From NCBI GenBank assembly GCA_031278315.1, contig JAITKS010000001.1:1-12545 (forward strand): a DNA stretch of 12,545 bases, read 5' to 3'. Numbering within the stretch: the stretch's first letter is position 1; each line of letters begins with the position of its first letter. The notes beneath the pieces are model-generated. The model saw only the letters and a program-made list of their open reading frames with translations, searched no databases and was not told the origin of the DNA. This stretch comes from Planctomycetaceae bacterium (GTDB taxonomy: Bacteria; Planctomycetota; Planctomycetia; Pirellulales; Thermoguttaceae). Shown piece by piece: positions 1 to 8,174 of the stretch. The position numbers and the translations under genes are program-made.

Positions 1-79
1 TCAAAACTTGAAACCTTCAATTAGTTGTTAGTGATTCGAACTTATAATCCGTCCGTGATAATTTCACTAAATTACTATT

Positions 80-110
80 CTGTAAATCCTGTAATCCTGT
101 TTATCCTGTC
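80..110. repeat. Short ATCCTGT-type tandem repeat
   Basis: Degenerate copies of an 8-9 bp unit (TGTAAATCC, TGTAATCC, TGTTTATCC, TGTC) run in series, followed by a run of nine A. It lies downstream of the uvrA stop codon on that gene's transcript. Similar ATCCTGT strings are common as intergenic filler in AT-rich genomes; no function is claimed. Confidence 0.6.
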
Positions 111-118
111 AAAAAAAA

Positions 119-139
119 ATATTCCACACTGATATATTA
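119..139 (-). repeat. Dispersed TAATATATCAGTG motif, copy 1
   Basis: Read on the minus strand this is TAATATATCAGTG, a TG duplication, then GGAATATT and a long T run. It matches the termini of the two MITE-like elements at 3599-3953 and 5101-5241. It lies 54 nt past the uvrA stop. No facing partner is visible between here and the window edge, so any left end would lie outside or be lost. Confidence 0.65.
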
Positions 140-192
140 CAAAAAAATAAAAAACGAATTTTAAAGTGTAATTGGTATAAATTACTGTATAG

Positions 193-2979
193 TTACAAAT
201 ATTTTCCTGTAATTGAATTTTTGTTTTTTATAATGTCTTTTTGTAATCCTGTTGCTATAATTTTTCCTCCTTTAATTCCTCCGCCTGGTCCTAAATCGAT
301 AATCCAATCGGCTGCTTTTATCATGTCAACGTTGTGTTCAACAACAATTACACTGCCGCCATAGTCAATAAGATTAAATAAAATTTCAAGTAACTGTTTG
401 ACGTCATGTTTGTGTAATCCTAATGTTGGTTCATCCAAAATATAAAGAATACCATTCTGCTCAAATTGATTTTTATGATTATCATTATCATTATCATCAG
501 ATATAACTACATTGTTTTTCATTTCTCCTTTTTTAATCTGTTTCAATAAATTATATTCCGCCCGCGCAAGCTCATTGGCAAGTTTTATTCTTTGCGCTTC
601 TCCGCCTGATAACGTTACAGCCGATTGACCAAGTTTCAAATACCCCAACCCAATATTACATAAACTAACTAAAACCTTGCTAATTCGCGGTATATTCTCA
701 AAAAATACCGCCGCTTCTTCTATCGATGTCTCAAGAACATCTGCTATTGACTTCCCCTTGTATAAAATTTCTAACGTCTCATTACTAAATCGCTTGCCGC
801 CGCAATTAGGACACACTACAGTTAAATCACCAAGAATCCGCATTTTGATTTTTATCGTACCATATCCATTACAAGTCATACAACAGCCTCCGCCTTTTTT
901 GTAACAATTATTAGTCCGTATAACTTCACCATCTTCAATATCGCTTTTTTGAGTAATATTTTTCCCTCCCATAATAAACCAACCCGCATCATAACCTCGA
1001 CGCTTTGCCTCCTTAGTTTTGGCGAAAAGATGACGGATTTCATCGAATATTCCAGTATAAGTTGCCGGATTACTTCTCGAAGAACGACCAATAGGCGATT
1101 GATCTACCTCAATCAACTTACTTATATTTTCTATACCGAAAATTCCATTACACCGCTCCCGAAATTTATCACATAATTTGTCCCTTGAATTATTGTCAGA
1201 CTTGCTGCTCGATAAATAACTTCGCACAATCGGCACAAGCGTCTCGGCAATAAGAGAACTTTTCCCGCTGCCGCTTACTCCTGTTACACAAATAAATTTC
1301 CCAAGCGGAAATGTTACATCAATATCACGCAAATTATGAGTCTTAACTCCTGTAAGTTTAATACAGCAATCAGAATTACTTTCAATTCTACATTGTCCTT
1401 TCGGCATTAATCTCGGCATCGGCATTGAAATTTCACCATTGAGATATTTCATCGTTAGAGATTCTTTACAGTCATTTGAATTAATCGGTATTGCTTGTAT
1501 TTTTTTTTCTTTTTTGATTATTTTCATTTCACCAACAATTTTTCCGCCGCATTCTCCGGCACCGGTTCCTATGTCGATTATTCTGTCTGCTGCTTGCATA
1601 ATATCTTCATCGTGTTCGACGATGAGCAGCGAATTACCGTTATTTTGTAGTGTTCGTAGCGATTTGATCAATTGTTCAGTATCTTGCGGATGCAAACCGG
1701 CAGTTGGTTCATCGAGAATGTAACAAACTCCGACCGGTGCATTTCCAAGAGCGTTTGCTAATCTGATTCGTTGTAATTCGCCGCCGCTGAGCGTATCGCT
1801 TGTACGGTCGAGAGTAATGTAATCCAAACCGTTTTGTGTCATGAATTGCAGCCGTAATAAAATTTGTTCGAGTGCCGGTTTAATTATTTCGATTTTATCT
1901 GTTGCGGTTTTATCTGTTGCTAGTTCGATATTGTTAAAAAAATCGAGAGCGCCGGCTGCCGTTAATGCACATATTTCAAAAATATATTTTCCGCATACTG
2001 TAACATTTCGAGCCTCAATACCAAGACGAGTTCCATTACACTGAGGACAGATTTCCTCAATTATAGAATTATTAGTATGATTTTTCGTTTCAATAAATCC
2101 TCTTCCTTTACAGTAACTGCAAGCACCGTAAGGAGAGTTGAAATTAAATGTTCGCGGTTCGATTTCATTGTAATTGATATTGCAGTCCGGGCAGCGGTGT
2201 AAAGTGCTGAATGAAATATCTTGCCAGACAGATTCAGGATTATTGTTTTTATCAGTACGTTTTTCTTTTTCGTAAGAGATTATAACATTTCCGTTACCGT
2301 GTTTGATTGCAAGCTGCAAAGATTCATTTATACGTACTTCAATGTTATCTTTCAGAATTAGTCTATCGATTATTGTTGCGGTATTATATTTTTTTTTCGG
2401 ATCAATATTTGATAGATTTTGCAAGTCACAAATTTCATTATTTATTCGGATACGCGAGAATCCGGCTTTGGCAATATTTTGTAATGAATTTTTAATATTC
2501 TCATTTTGATATTCGTCGAAAGGTGCAAGCATGATAAATTTTGTATTATACGGCAATGCAAGAATTTGATTGATTATTTGTGATGTAGTTTGTCTTTGAA
2601 TAACTCTATTACATCGATGACAATGAACGGTTCCGGCATGAGTAAAAATAAGACGTAAATAATCGTAAATTTCACTTACTACGGCGACATTATTTCGTTT
2701 ATTTTTTATTTGCGAATGTTGAGTAATAGTAATCGTTGGAGGTAATCCCTTAATAAAATCAACATCGGGACGCTGAAATTGTCTGATAAATTGTCTTGAA
2801 CGAAGCGAGAGCGTTTCAATAAATTGTCTTTCCGATTCGGCATGAATAGTATCAAGAGCAAGCGAACTTTTCCCGCTGCCGCTAACACCAGTAAGAACAA
2901 CAAATTCGCCTCGCGGTATTTTAAGTGAAATATTTTTAAGATTATTTGTCCGCGCTCCGCAAATTTCTATAAAGTTCAT
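193..2979 (-). CDS. uvrA: UvrA-family excinuclease ABC subunit A
   Basis: A 928-residue damage-recognition ATPase of nucleotide excision repair; UvrA dimers find lesions with UvrB in the cytoplasm. Two ABC modules are visible: Walker A GVSGSGKSS at 31-39 and again at 567-575, signatures LSGGE at 397-401 and 790-794, Walker B YILDEP at 420-425 and 846-851. Zinc-binding pairs are CPDC/CSYC (263, 266, 287, 290) and CMTC/CPNC (700, 703, 723, 726); CHRC (120-123) and CPQC (311-314) are also present. A region of about 130 residues after residue 115 corresponds to the UvrB-binding domain, so this is not the short UvrA2 type. Length fits the family (E. coli about 940). Oddities: SLRSRQF replaces the usual SAYARQF, and an insertion of about 30-35 residues (roughly 806-841, with DDNDNDN) separates the second signature from Walker B. 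The ATG lacks a clear Shine-Dalgarno. No neighbouring repair gene. Family assignment is firm; a paralogue of the housekeeping copy cannot be excluded. Confidence 0.93.
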   Translation of the reverse strand: MNFIEICGARTNNLKNISLKIPRGEFVVLTGVSGSGKSSLALDTIHAESERQFIETLSLRSRQFIRQFQRPDVDFIKGLPPTITITQHSQIKNKRNNVAVVSEIYDYLRLIFTHAGTVHCHRCNRVIQRQTTSQIINQILALPYNTKFIMLAPFDEYQNENIKNSLQNIAKAGFSRIRINNEICDLQNLSNIDPKKKYNTATIIDRLILKDNIEVRINESLQLAIKHGNGNVIISYEKEKRTDKNNNPESVWQDISFSTLHRCPDCNINYNEIEPRTFNFNSPYGACSYCKGRGFIETKNHTNNSIIEEICPQCNGTRLGIEARNVTVCGKYIFEICALTAAGALDFFNNIELATDKTATDKIEIIKPALEQILLRLQFMTQNGLDYITLDRTSDTLSGGELQRIRLANALGNAPVGVCYILDEPTAGLHPQDTEQLIKSLRTLQNNGNSLLIVEHDEDIMQAADRIIDIGTGAGECGGKIVGEMKIIKKEKKIQAIPINSNDCKESLTMKYLNGEISMPMPRLMPKGQCRIESNSDCCIKLTGVKTHNLRDIDVTFPLGKFICVTGVSGSGKSSLIAETLVPIVRSYLSSSKSDNNSRDKLCDKFRERCNGIFGIENISKLIEVDQSPIGRSSRSNPATYTGIFDEIRHLFAKTKEAKRRGYDAGWFIMGGKNITQKSDIEDGEVIRTNNCYKKGGGCCMTCNGYGTIKIKMRILGDLTVVCPNCGGKRFSNETLEILYKGKSIADVLETSIEEAAVFFENIPRISKVLVSLCNIGLGYLKLGQSAVTLSGGEAQRIKLANELARAEYNLLKQIKKGEMKNNVVISDDNDNDNHKNQFEQNGILYILDEPTLGLHKHDVKQLLEILFNLIDYGGSVIVVEHNVDMIKAADWIIDLGPGGGIKGGKIIATGLQKDIIKNKNSITGKYL

Positions 2980-3167
2980 GATTTAGTTTATTTTGTAATT
3001 CATTCGTAATTATTTTTTACATTGAATAAGAATTATATAAATAGAAATTATATACATACCGTGCTATGAATTTCGACAACAATACAAAAGCTATTTTATA
3101 ATCTATCCTATTAATCAATCAGGCGGATCGAGCTGAAATTTTTAAGTGAGATGAGTATTAGTAACAA

Positions 3168-3584
3168 CTACTTTTCAAATACGACAAACGAAACATTCCA
3201 AATTCCGGATTCTGCGGCGAGTAATAATAACGATTCTATTTCGCCGTAAGGTACATTTTTGTTTGTACGAATTCGTAATTCTGCGTCGTTACCCCATTCG
3301 GCACGATGTGTCGTTAAGATCGATTTGAGTTGCCGCAGATTAGTAGGAACCGCCCCAAGATACATTGAACCGCTGACAGGAATGTTTATCGTAATTTTTT
3401 TTGAAACGGAATCTGCAATCTTGTCAACATTCGACGCCGCCGGAAGTTCGACATCAATTAAAATATCTTGCTGAATCAAATTATTCGACACAAGAAAGAA
3501 AATAATAAGCAAAAATACAACATCTATCATCGGTGTCAAATTCAAAGTTACACATTTGGGTTGTAAATGATTCGGTGATCGCAT
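3168..3584 (-). CDS. ExbD/TolR-family proton-channel accessory protein
   Basis: A 138-residue inner-membrane protein of the ExbD/TolR family, which with an ExbB/TolQ partner uses the proton-motive force to energise outer-membrane processes. The diagnostic stretch NLTPMIDVVFLLIIFFLV (residues 15-32) holds the single transmembrane helix with the conserved proton-pathway Asp at position 21, preceded by a short cytoplasmic tail. Residues from about 38 on form the periplasmic domain, including the YGEIESLLLLAAESGI segment typical of the family's C-terminal dimer domain. Length is normal. No ExbB/TolQ, TonB or second ExbD lies in the window, although these genes usually cluster. The next gene upstream on the strand is a TPR protein 366 bp away, so it is probably transcribed alone. 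The start codon has no Shine-Dalgarno; the leader is nearly all A/T. ExbD versus TolR cannot be decided from sequence alone. Confidence 0.92.
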   Translation of the reverse strand: MRSPNHLQPKCVTLNLTPMIDVVFLLIIFFLVSNNLIQQDILIDVELPAASNVDKIADSVSKKITINIPVSGSMYLGAVPTNLRQLKSILTTHRAEWGNDAELRIRTNKNVPYGEIESLLLLAAESGIWNVSFVVFEK

Positions 3585-3598
3585 TAGTAGAAAATTAA

Positions 3599-3953
3599 TA
3601 ATATATCAGTGGAATTTTTAATTTTCAAAAAAATTTTTTTGGTTATGAAATTTCAAAACTAAACTTGTTTTCAATCTCTAATTAATGATTTCAAAAACAG
3701 TCCTAAAAGGACAATCTGGTTAGTGGTTAGTGGTTAGTGGTTAGTTCGCATGCGGAGATTAGTACTAAATATAAGTTTAAATCACTAACCACTAATTCGG
3801 GGTTACTATTTAATTCGGGGCTTTACTATTTTTTGTAACGAAAAAAGGTAACTATTCACGCATAAAAATAAAATCGTCCTTTCAGGTTTGGTTTGATTAA
3901 TCCTTAAAATTACTACATATAACGATGACCGTAAAAATTCCGCTGAAATATTA
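3599..3953. mobile_element. MITE-like 355-bp element with nested inverted repeats
   Basis: This fills the gap between the exbD-like and TPR genes. Its ends are inverted repeats: TAATATATCAGTGGAATTTT at the left, and at the right the complement of TAATATTTCAGCGGAATTTT, with 20 of 22 positions matching over the full arm. Inside lies a second inverted pair (3702-3717 against 3871-3886, CCTRAAAGGAC core, 13 of 16), then an inner pair made of GGTTAGT heptamers (3718-3745) and CACTAACCACTAA (3783-3795). A doubled AATTCGGGG..TTACTATT segment sits at 3793-3830. It has no coding capacity. The right terminus contains the TAA stop of the TPR gene. No clear target-site duplication is visible, so transposition is inferred from structure and copy number only. 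Confidence 0.5.
3718..3795. repeat. GGTTAGT heptamer array with inverted partner
   Basis: Four perfect GGTTAGT units run from 3718 to 3745. The complementary string CACTAACCACTAA lies at 3783-3795, so a 13-bp stem with a loop of about 40-50 nt can form in several registers. It sits at the centre of the 3599-3953 element. Heptamer arrays of this kind are known as short tandemly repeated sequences in several bacterial groups. Confidence 0.75.
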
Positions 3954-4895
3954 TTTATTTTTTAATTCTTCGAGCGCTTTACTTATTTCAGTATCGTTTT
4001 TAGTTTTCAAATATAGTCTGAAATACATGGCAGCGTTTTTTGTGTCGTTTTTTCCTGCGTAATATGTACCTAATCCTTTTAATGCGGTGTAAGCTTGTTT
4101 ATCAATTTCTACACTTTTTTTCCACCAGTCGAGCATCGCTTCTTCATCGCCCTCTGATTGTGCGATTTCTCCTAGTGCTTGCAGAGGTCTTGAATCTTTT
4201 GGTCTCATTTCGATACATTTTAGATACGTTTTTTTTGCGTCATCGTTCAAGTTTTGCTCAAATTGAGCGTTGGCAAGTCCGAGTAGCGCCATGAAATTAT
4301 TAGGATTCTTTGAGAACGCTTCCTTAAATTGAATTTCAGCGTCGGCGAATTTTTTATTTTGAACAGACTTTAGAGCTTTATCATAAGCAATCGAAGCGTC
4401 TTTAAAATCGGCGGCAGATACTTTCACTTCAGGAGCGTCTTCTTTCTGAACCGATTTCGATTGTACTGCTTTTTCAGTATTTGACGGCGCAACTTTGAGA
4501 AACGGATTCTTCGGCCGCTTGGGAAAACCTGACACTTTACTAAATTCAACAAAATTGCCAACCTCATCAAATGTAAAATCCCAACAATAAACCAGACATT
4601 CAACACCGTTTTTCGTAACTGCTTCACATTGGTATCTTATTGTGTATTGATTCTTGTTATTTTTTTTCACTTCGCCCCATTCAATTGTCCGGCGTAACAT
4701 CGGCGGAAATTTATTCGTGATATGATTCTCGACATAACCCAACATTTTGGCTCTATCTGCTAATAATGTTCCGGGTGCTAACAGATTAGCCGTATTTTGC
4801 GGCATAGCGTCTTGATTAACAAACAAAAATACGCCCAAAACTAAACAACTTATCACAACTACCAAACTAATTTTTTTCTGAATGTATGTTTTCAT
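3951..4895 (-). CDS. Signal-anchored TPR-repeat protein
   Basis: A 314-residue protein of unknown specific role. Residues 1-8 are basic, followed by a hydrophobic segment (about 9-26) acting as signal peptide or membrane anchor, so the rest should lie outside the cytoplasmic membrane. Residues 35-135 form an uncharacterised domain with three Cys (90, 100, 104) and alternating strand-like segments; about 136-160 is a polar linker. Four tetratricopeptide repeats follow at about 168-200, 202-234, 236-268 and 269-302, recognisable by patterns such as ALLGLANAQFEQ and PLQALGEIAQSEGD, which normally form a protein-binding superhelix. The stop codon falls inside the repeat element 3599-3953, so the last bases of the gene may have been set by that insertion. 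No Shine-Dalgarno precedes the ATG, only an A/T leader. Neighbours are envelope proteins but nothing shows they act together. Confidence 0.85.
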   Translation of the reverse strand: MKTYIQKKISLVVVISCLVLGVFLFVNQDAMPQNTANLLAPGTLLADRAKMLGYVENHITNKFPPMLRRTIEWGEVKKNNKNQYTIRYQCEAVTKNGVECLVYCWDFTFDEVGNFVEFSKVSGFPKRPKNPFLKVAPSNTEKAVQSKSVQKEDAPEVKVSAADFKDASIAYDKALKSVQNKKFADAEIQFKEAFSKNPNNFMALLGLANAQFEQNLNDDAKKTYLKCIEMRPKDSRPLQALGEIAQSEGDEEAMLDWWKKSVEIDKQAYTALKGLGTYYAGKNDTKNAAMYFRLYLKTKNDTEISKALEELKNK

Positions 4896-5282
4896 AATTT
4901 TAATTTTTTTTCTTTTGTACCGCTCATATCTTGAATTTCGGCAAAAAACATAAAAGTAAACTTATTCCAATATGCAAACTAACAACGTTAAACCAAAAAT
5001 CAAAATACAAACAGTTAATGGTTTGACAAATTTACAATCGTAGAATTTAGAAATTACTTTTTACATGATAAAAATAATTTTCTATATTGAACTGAATTAA
5101 TAATATATCAGTGAAATTTTGGTTTTTTTGTGAATTTCATATTTCAAAAAAATAAGGTGAAAAATAAAGTTAGTTTTAAAAGTTAGTTTTAAAATTCATA
5201 ATCCCCAAAAAATTAAAAACTAATATTCCACTGATAGATTACAATAATTACAGTTTTTCTACGTAACATTATGACGTTTCAT
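4896..5282. other. Intergenic stretch between TPR and PpiD-like genes
   Basis: This 387-bp gap is extremely A/T-rich. It should contain the promoter of the TPR gene, near its low-coordinate side, and the 3' end of the PpiD-like transcript, at the high-coordinate side. The only defined structure is the inverted-repeat element at 5101-5241. I see no RNA gene and no convincing intrinsic terminator. Confidence 0.6.
5101..5241. mobile_element. MITE-like 141-bp element
   Basis: The ends are inverted copies of the dispersed motif: TAATATATCAGTGAAATTTT at 5101-5120 and, on the minus strand from 5241, TAATCTATCAGTGGAATATT. The right half, read on the minus strand, aligns with the left part of the 3599 element over about 65 bp, sharing the TTTTTTGG, TTATGAA and AAAACTAA blocks, so both belong to one family. 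A short direct repeat (GTTAGTTTTAAAA twice, about 5170-5195) lies inside. No coding capacity. A target-site duplication is not evident. Confidence 0.5.
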
Positions 5283-7928
5283 TTATTCATCTTCTTTTGG
5301 TTTATTTATCCATTTGAAATCCATTTCGGAACGAATACTTTCTAACCATGATTCGCGTGATTCTATTAATCTATCTCGTTGTCCTATTTGTAAATAGAGT
5401 TGCGCCGGTGCGGTTTTGAAAAGTTCCCAAAGAGCATTTTCCGCAGGAGATGTATTTATTAATCTAATGATATAAACAGAGGTTTTCGGTTGATTAAATA
5501 CAGTATCAATGCCGCCGATTTCAAGTTTAGACGCAGCTTTCATAAACTCTTCTCCTGGTGCGTGAATATATTTGTTGCTCAATTCTGATTCACCGTATAA
5601 AACACCTTTCTCTCTGATTTCACCTAATCGAACCGGCGAGTTCCAATCAATTGAATAACCGAATGTCAGCCAAGTAAACGGTTCGGTTTCTGTTATTTTT
5701 GCCAAGTCTGATTTCGATGCTAACGAAACATTAAGCGGTTCTTTTGATCCTTTAGCTAATTCTGTCAATTCTTTTGCGGTCTTAAATGCGATTTCTCTTG
5801 CTTGTACTTCTTTCCAACGTTTAATTACAGTGTCGCGTAAAGTTATATTATCATCGATACTTTTCGGCTCAACTGAATCCTTGAAATCCGTAGCCCAAAC
5901 GAGAATACGCTGATATTCATTACCGATTTTATTCGCCTGATATTCATACGGACGTCCATTAAACCAGTCGATTATAAACTTACGTTCCGTCTCGCCGCGT
6001 ACAAAATCGGAATGACGCATTACATCGAATATCGTACCTAACTCTTCAGAAACTATTTCAAGATCAACAGGCTCGACTATAGTTGAAAAATCCGGCGGCG
6101 TCGGTTTCTGTAACGCTAATTGAGGATGTTCTAACTGCCGATCAACATACTTACGATAAACATCGTAATGTTCGCGTAATTTCGTTTCTATTTCGTCGAA
6201 TGCCTTGTCAATTTTTACCGATGCCAAATAGCGTCGAATATCATTTTCAACTTCTGAAAGAGGCTTATACAAAATATTATCTATATCCGTATTATCGCCA
6301 TCTGATTTTTCAGTATTACTATTAGGTTGAGTGTCAACTTTTGTGTCAACGACTTTTGCGTCATCAACTTTTGTGTCATCAACTTTTTTGTCATCAATTT
6401 TTGTGTCTGTTTGTGAATTTGTATTTTTATCATTTTCGATAATTTTCTTTTCAACTTGTTCGGCGGGTTGATTAGTTGTTGGTTCTTTTATTTCGTCAGA
6501 AGAAGGTTCGTTTTGGAATGAAACTAATTTTACGCTGCCCGTAACCGAATTTACACCAAACAACGTTTGCACCGAAGACCGAAAATTTTGTACCAGATTT
6601 ATTTCTTTATCTTTTTCAACTTTTTCGTTATTTTCAGTATTCGTTTCTGATTTATTTATTGGCGTTGTTGTTTCCGGCGTTTTGTTTTCCGGCGTTGGTG
6701 TTTCTGGAGTTTTTGTTTCCGGCGTTTTTATTTCCGGCGTTGTTATTTCTGGAGTTGTTGAATTTGGAGTTGGTGTGATTTCGGTTGTATTTTCTTTTTG
6801 TTCTTTTGTTGTTTGGTCTGGAATTGGCGTAGTTAGATTTGTAGTTGTTGGAGTAGTGTTTGGATCGATATCAGTATTTATTTTCAGGTTCGGTATGATA
6901 TTTTCGATTCCGCCTAAATTTGTAGTTGGGAGTCTTGGCAGATTTACATCAAATTTAAAATTATCTTGATTTTTATTCGGCGTATTTACGGCGTTGTTTG
7001 GCGGAGTGACAGGTTTACGGAAAGATTTTTCTTTATTCTCTTCGTAGTATTTTTCTATATCTTGTTTTGAAATTGAGTCGAGCAACTTTTGACTCGGCGT
7101 ACCTTTGATATAACTGAAAGAAACTTGTTTTGGATACGTGAATCCTATTTCCGGTTTTGTCGGATCGAATTGACGTTTTTTATTTTCGTCGAAAAATTGT
7201 GTAATTTGTGCAACAGTTGGTTCGGGAACTTTATCGATAAAAGCCTCAACCGGCAAAGTTGCAACTTCGAGACTCATCTGTTTATTGAGACGCTTAAACC
7301 ATTCCCATCGAGTTGAAGGCAAGATCGTATTTTGTGTTATGAAGAACAGGTACGTTACTTGTCTTTGACGTATTTCTTCGGCGATCAATTGTATTAGATA
7401 TTGTTCATTGAAATTTAGGTCTTCGATTACTTGATTAAGATTTTGTCTTGTAATCAGGTTATTTGTATCTGCTTTGAGTTGGTCGAGAATTGTGTCTGTA
7501 TTTATTTTGATTCCTATATCTTCGGCGTATCTTGCGATTAACCAATTGTTAATTAGTTCTTCGTCTCTGATTTGTGTCAATTGATTTGCTTTCATTTCGA
7601 GCAAACCGAGTCGTGCTAATTGTTCTTGCGAGCTTAGTATTGAAGGGTTCGCTTGAATAATTACTATTAAGATACGTTGATAGAACCGTGCGAGATTTTC
7701 GCTATTACGTCTTAAATTATCTAGTAGTATATCATCAACTTTTCCGTGATGTCTTGTAGTTGCGATATTTCTTAGTTCGTCGCCGTTTCTGTATCCGGGC
7801 GACATTTGCATAATTGCCGGCAAGATAATAAAAGCTATCATTGCCAACATTCCGAGTGCCGACAAACCGGCTACTTGATTTCGTCTAAAAATTGTAAATG
7901 GACTAAAACTATTTTTTTTCTTGGACAT
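5283..7928 (-). CDS. Membrane-anchored SurA/PpiD-like periplasmic protein
   Basis: An 881-residue protein with a basic N-terminus and one transmembrane helix (about 20-41), leaving the bulk in the periplasm. Residues 50-300 resemble the SurA/PpiD chaperone N-domain: helical, with DEELINNWLIARYAEDIGI followed by a helical hairpin, then VSFSYIKG and an IEKYYEENKEKSF segment that in PpiD-type proteins leads into the parvulin domain. Here residues 305-550 are instead low-complexity: a T/P/E/N-rich part with TPExx pentapeptides (392-421), a short ordered patch (444-472), and DxKxD pentapeptides (508-532). The helical segment from 553 (YKPLSEVENDIRRYLAS) and the final VYIIRLINTSPAE region match the part that follows the isomerase domain in family members. 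I see no intact parvulin motif, so a chaperone role is likelier than isomerase activity. A planctomycete-type N-terminus supports the start. Gene-level call is firm; function is inferred. Confidence 0.8.
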   Translation of the reverse strand: MSKKKNSFSPFTIFRRNQVAGLSALGMLAMIAFIILPAIMQMSPGYRNGDELRNIATTRHHGKVDDILLDNLRRNSENLARFYQRILIVIIQANPSILSSQEQLARLGLLEMKANQLTQIRDEELINNWLIARYAEDIGIKINTDTILDQLKADTNNLITRQNLNQVIEDLNFNEQYLIQLIAEEIRQRQVTYLFFITQNTILPSTRWEWFKRLNKQMSLEVATLPVEAFIDKVPEPTVAQITQFFDENKKRQFDPTKPEIGFTYPKQVSFSYIKGTPSQKLLDSISKQDIEKYYEENKEKSFRKPVTPPNNAVNTPNKNQDNFKFDVNLPRLPTTNLGGIENIIPNLKINTDIDPNTTPTTTNLTTPIPDQTTKEQKENTTEITPTPNSTTPEITTPEIKTPETKTPETPTPENKTPETTTPINKSETNTENNEKVEKDKEINLVQNFRSSVQTLFGVNSVTGSVKLVSFQNEPSSDEIKEPTTNQPAEQVEKKIIENDKNTNSQTDTKIDDKKVDDTKVDDAKVVDTKVDTQPNSNTEKSDGDNTDIDNILYKPLSEVENDIRRYLASVKIDKAFDEIETKLREHYDVYRKYVDRQLEHPQLALQKPTPPDFSTIVEPVDLEIVSEELGTIFDVMRHSDFVRGETERKFIIDWFNGRPYEYQANKIGNEYQRILVWATDFKDSVEPKSIDDNITLRDTVIKRWKEVQAREIAFKTAKELTELAKGSKEPLNVSLASKSDLAKITETEPFTWLTFGYSIDWNSPVRLGEIREKGVLYGESELSNKYIHAPGEEFMKAASKLEIGGIDTVFNQPKTSVYIIRLINTSPAENALWELFKTAPAQLYLQIGQRDRLIESRESWLESIRSEMDFKWINKPKEDE
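6333..6407 (-). repeat. In-frame 15-bp minisatellite (DxKxD array)
   Basis: Five 15-bp units encode DTKID, DKKVD, DTKVD, DAKVV and DTKVD (residues 508-532 of the PpiD-like protein). The DNA units are very similar to one another (TTTTGTGTCATCAAC-like on the plus strand), suggesting recent expansion by slippage. The product is highly charged and probably disordered. Confidence 0.85.
6661..6780 (-). repeat. In-frame 15-bp minisatellite (TPExx array)
   Basis: Eight consecutive 15-bp units, each beginning GGCGTT, GGAGTT or close to it on the plus strand, encode Thr-Pro-Glu-x-x pentapeptides. Six are clean at residues 392-421 (TPEIT, TPEIK, TPETK, TPETP, TPENK, TPETT) and the upstream units have decayed. 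A Pro-rich extended linker in the periplasm is the likely outcome. Confidence 0.85.
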
Positions 7929-7977
7929 AAGTCTTTCAAACCTTTTCTTTCAATTTTATTATTGGTTGATTGGTGAT

Positions 7978-8052
7978 TTGTTGATTGGGAATTGTTAAGT
8001 GTGGATTGTTGATTGGAAATTTGTTAAGTGTGAATTGGGGATTGTTGATTGG
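7978..8052. repeat. GATTG-rich minisatellite
   Basis: Two and a third degenerate units of about 28-36 bp, each starting TTGTTGATTGG and most containing TTGTTAAGTGTG. It sits about 50 bp upstream of the PpiD-like start codon, within or next to its promoter region. Confidence 0.75.
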
Positions 8053-8110
8053 TTACGGTTTTACATCAATTAGCCTGAATAGAGATGTTTCGATTTTTTA
8101 CTGATCCGTT

Positions 8111-8144
8111 TTAACGTGTCTGTCTTAACGTGTCTGTCTTAACG
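8111..8144. repeat. 14-bp tandem repeat TTAACGTGTCTGTC
   Basis: Two perfect copies of TTAACGTGTCTGTC (8111-8124 and 8125-8138) followed by a partial third (TTAACG). It is unrelated in sequence to the neighbouring GATTG repeat. Confidence 0.85.
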
Positions 8145-8154
8145 GGTAGTTAAA

Positions 8155-8174
8155 GTAACGTTACAAATTGTAAC
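8155..8174. promoter_or_regulatory. Operator-like dyad GTTACAAATTGTAAC
   Basis: Positions 8160-8174 read GTTACAAATTGTAAC, a perfect 7-bp-arm dyad around one base. It overlaps another perfect palindrome, GTAACGTTAC (8155-8164). The geometry suits a dimeric DNA-binding protein. It lies about 230 bp upstream of the PpiD-like start. No regulator gene is in the window, so the role is a guess. Confidence 0.3.

Noticed and set aside
3718..3795. Possible CRISPR-like array (regular heptamers, also the 11-, 12- and 14-bp arrays)
   Set aside because: Units are contiguous with no spacers, far shorter than CRISPR repeats, and no cas gene is present.
6682..6969. Gly/Val-rich plus-strand open frame opposite the TPExx array
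   Set aside because: It is the antisense of the 15-bp minisatellite inside a well-supported gene, with no start signal of its own.
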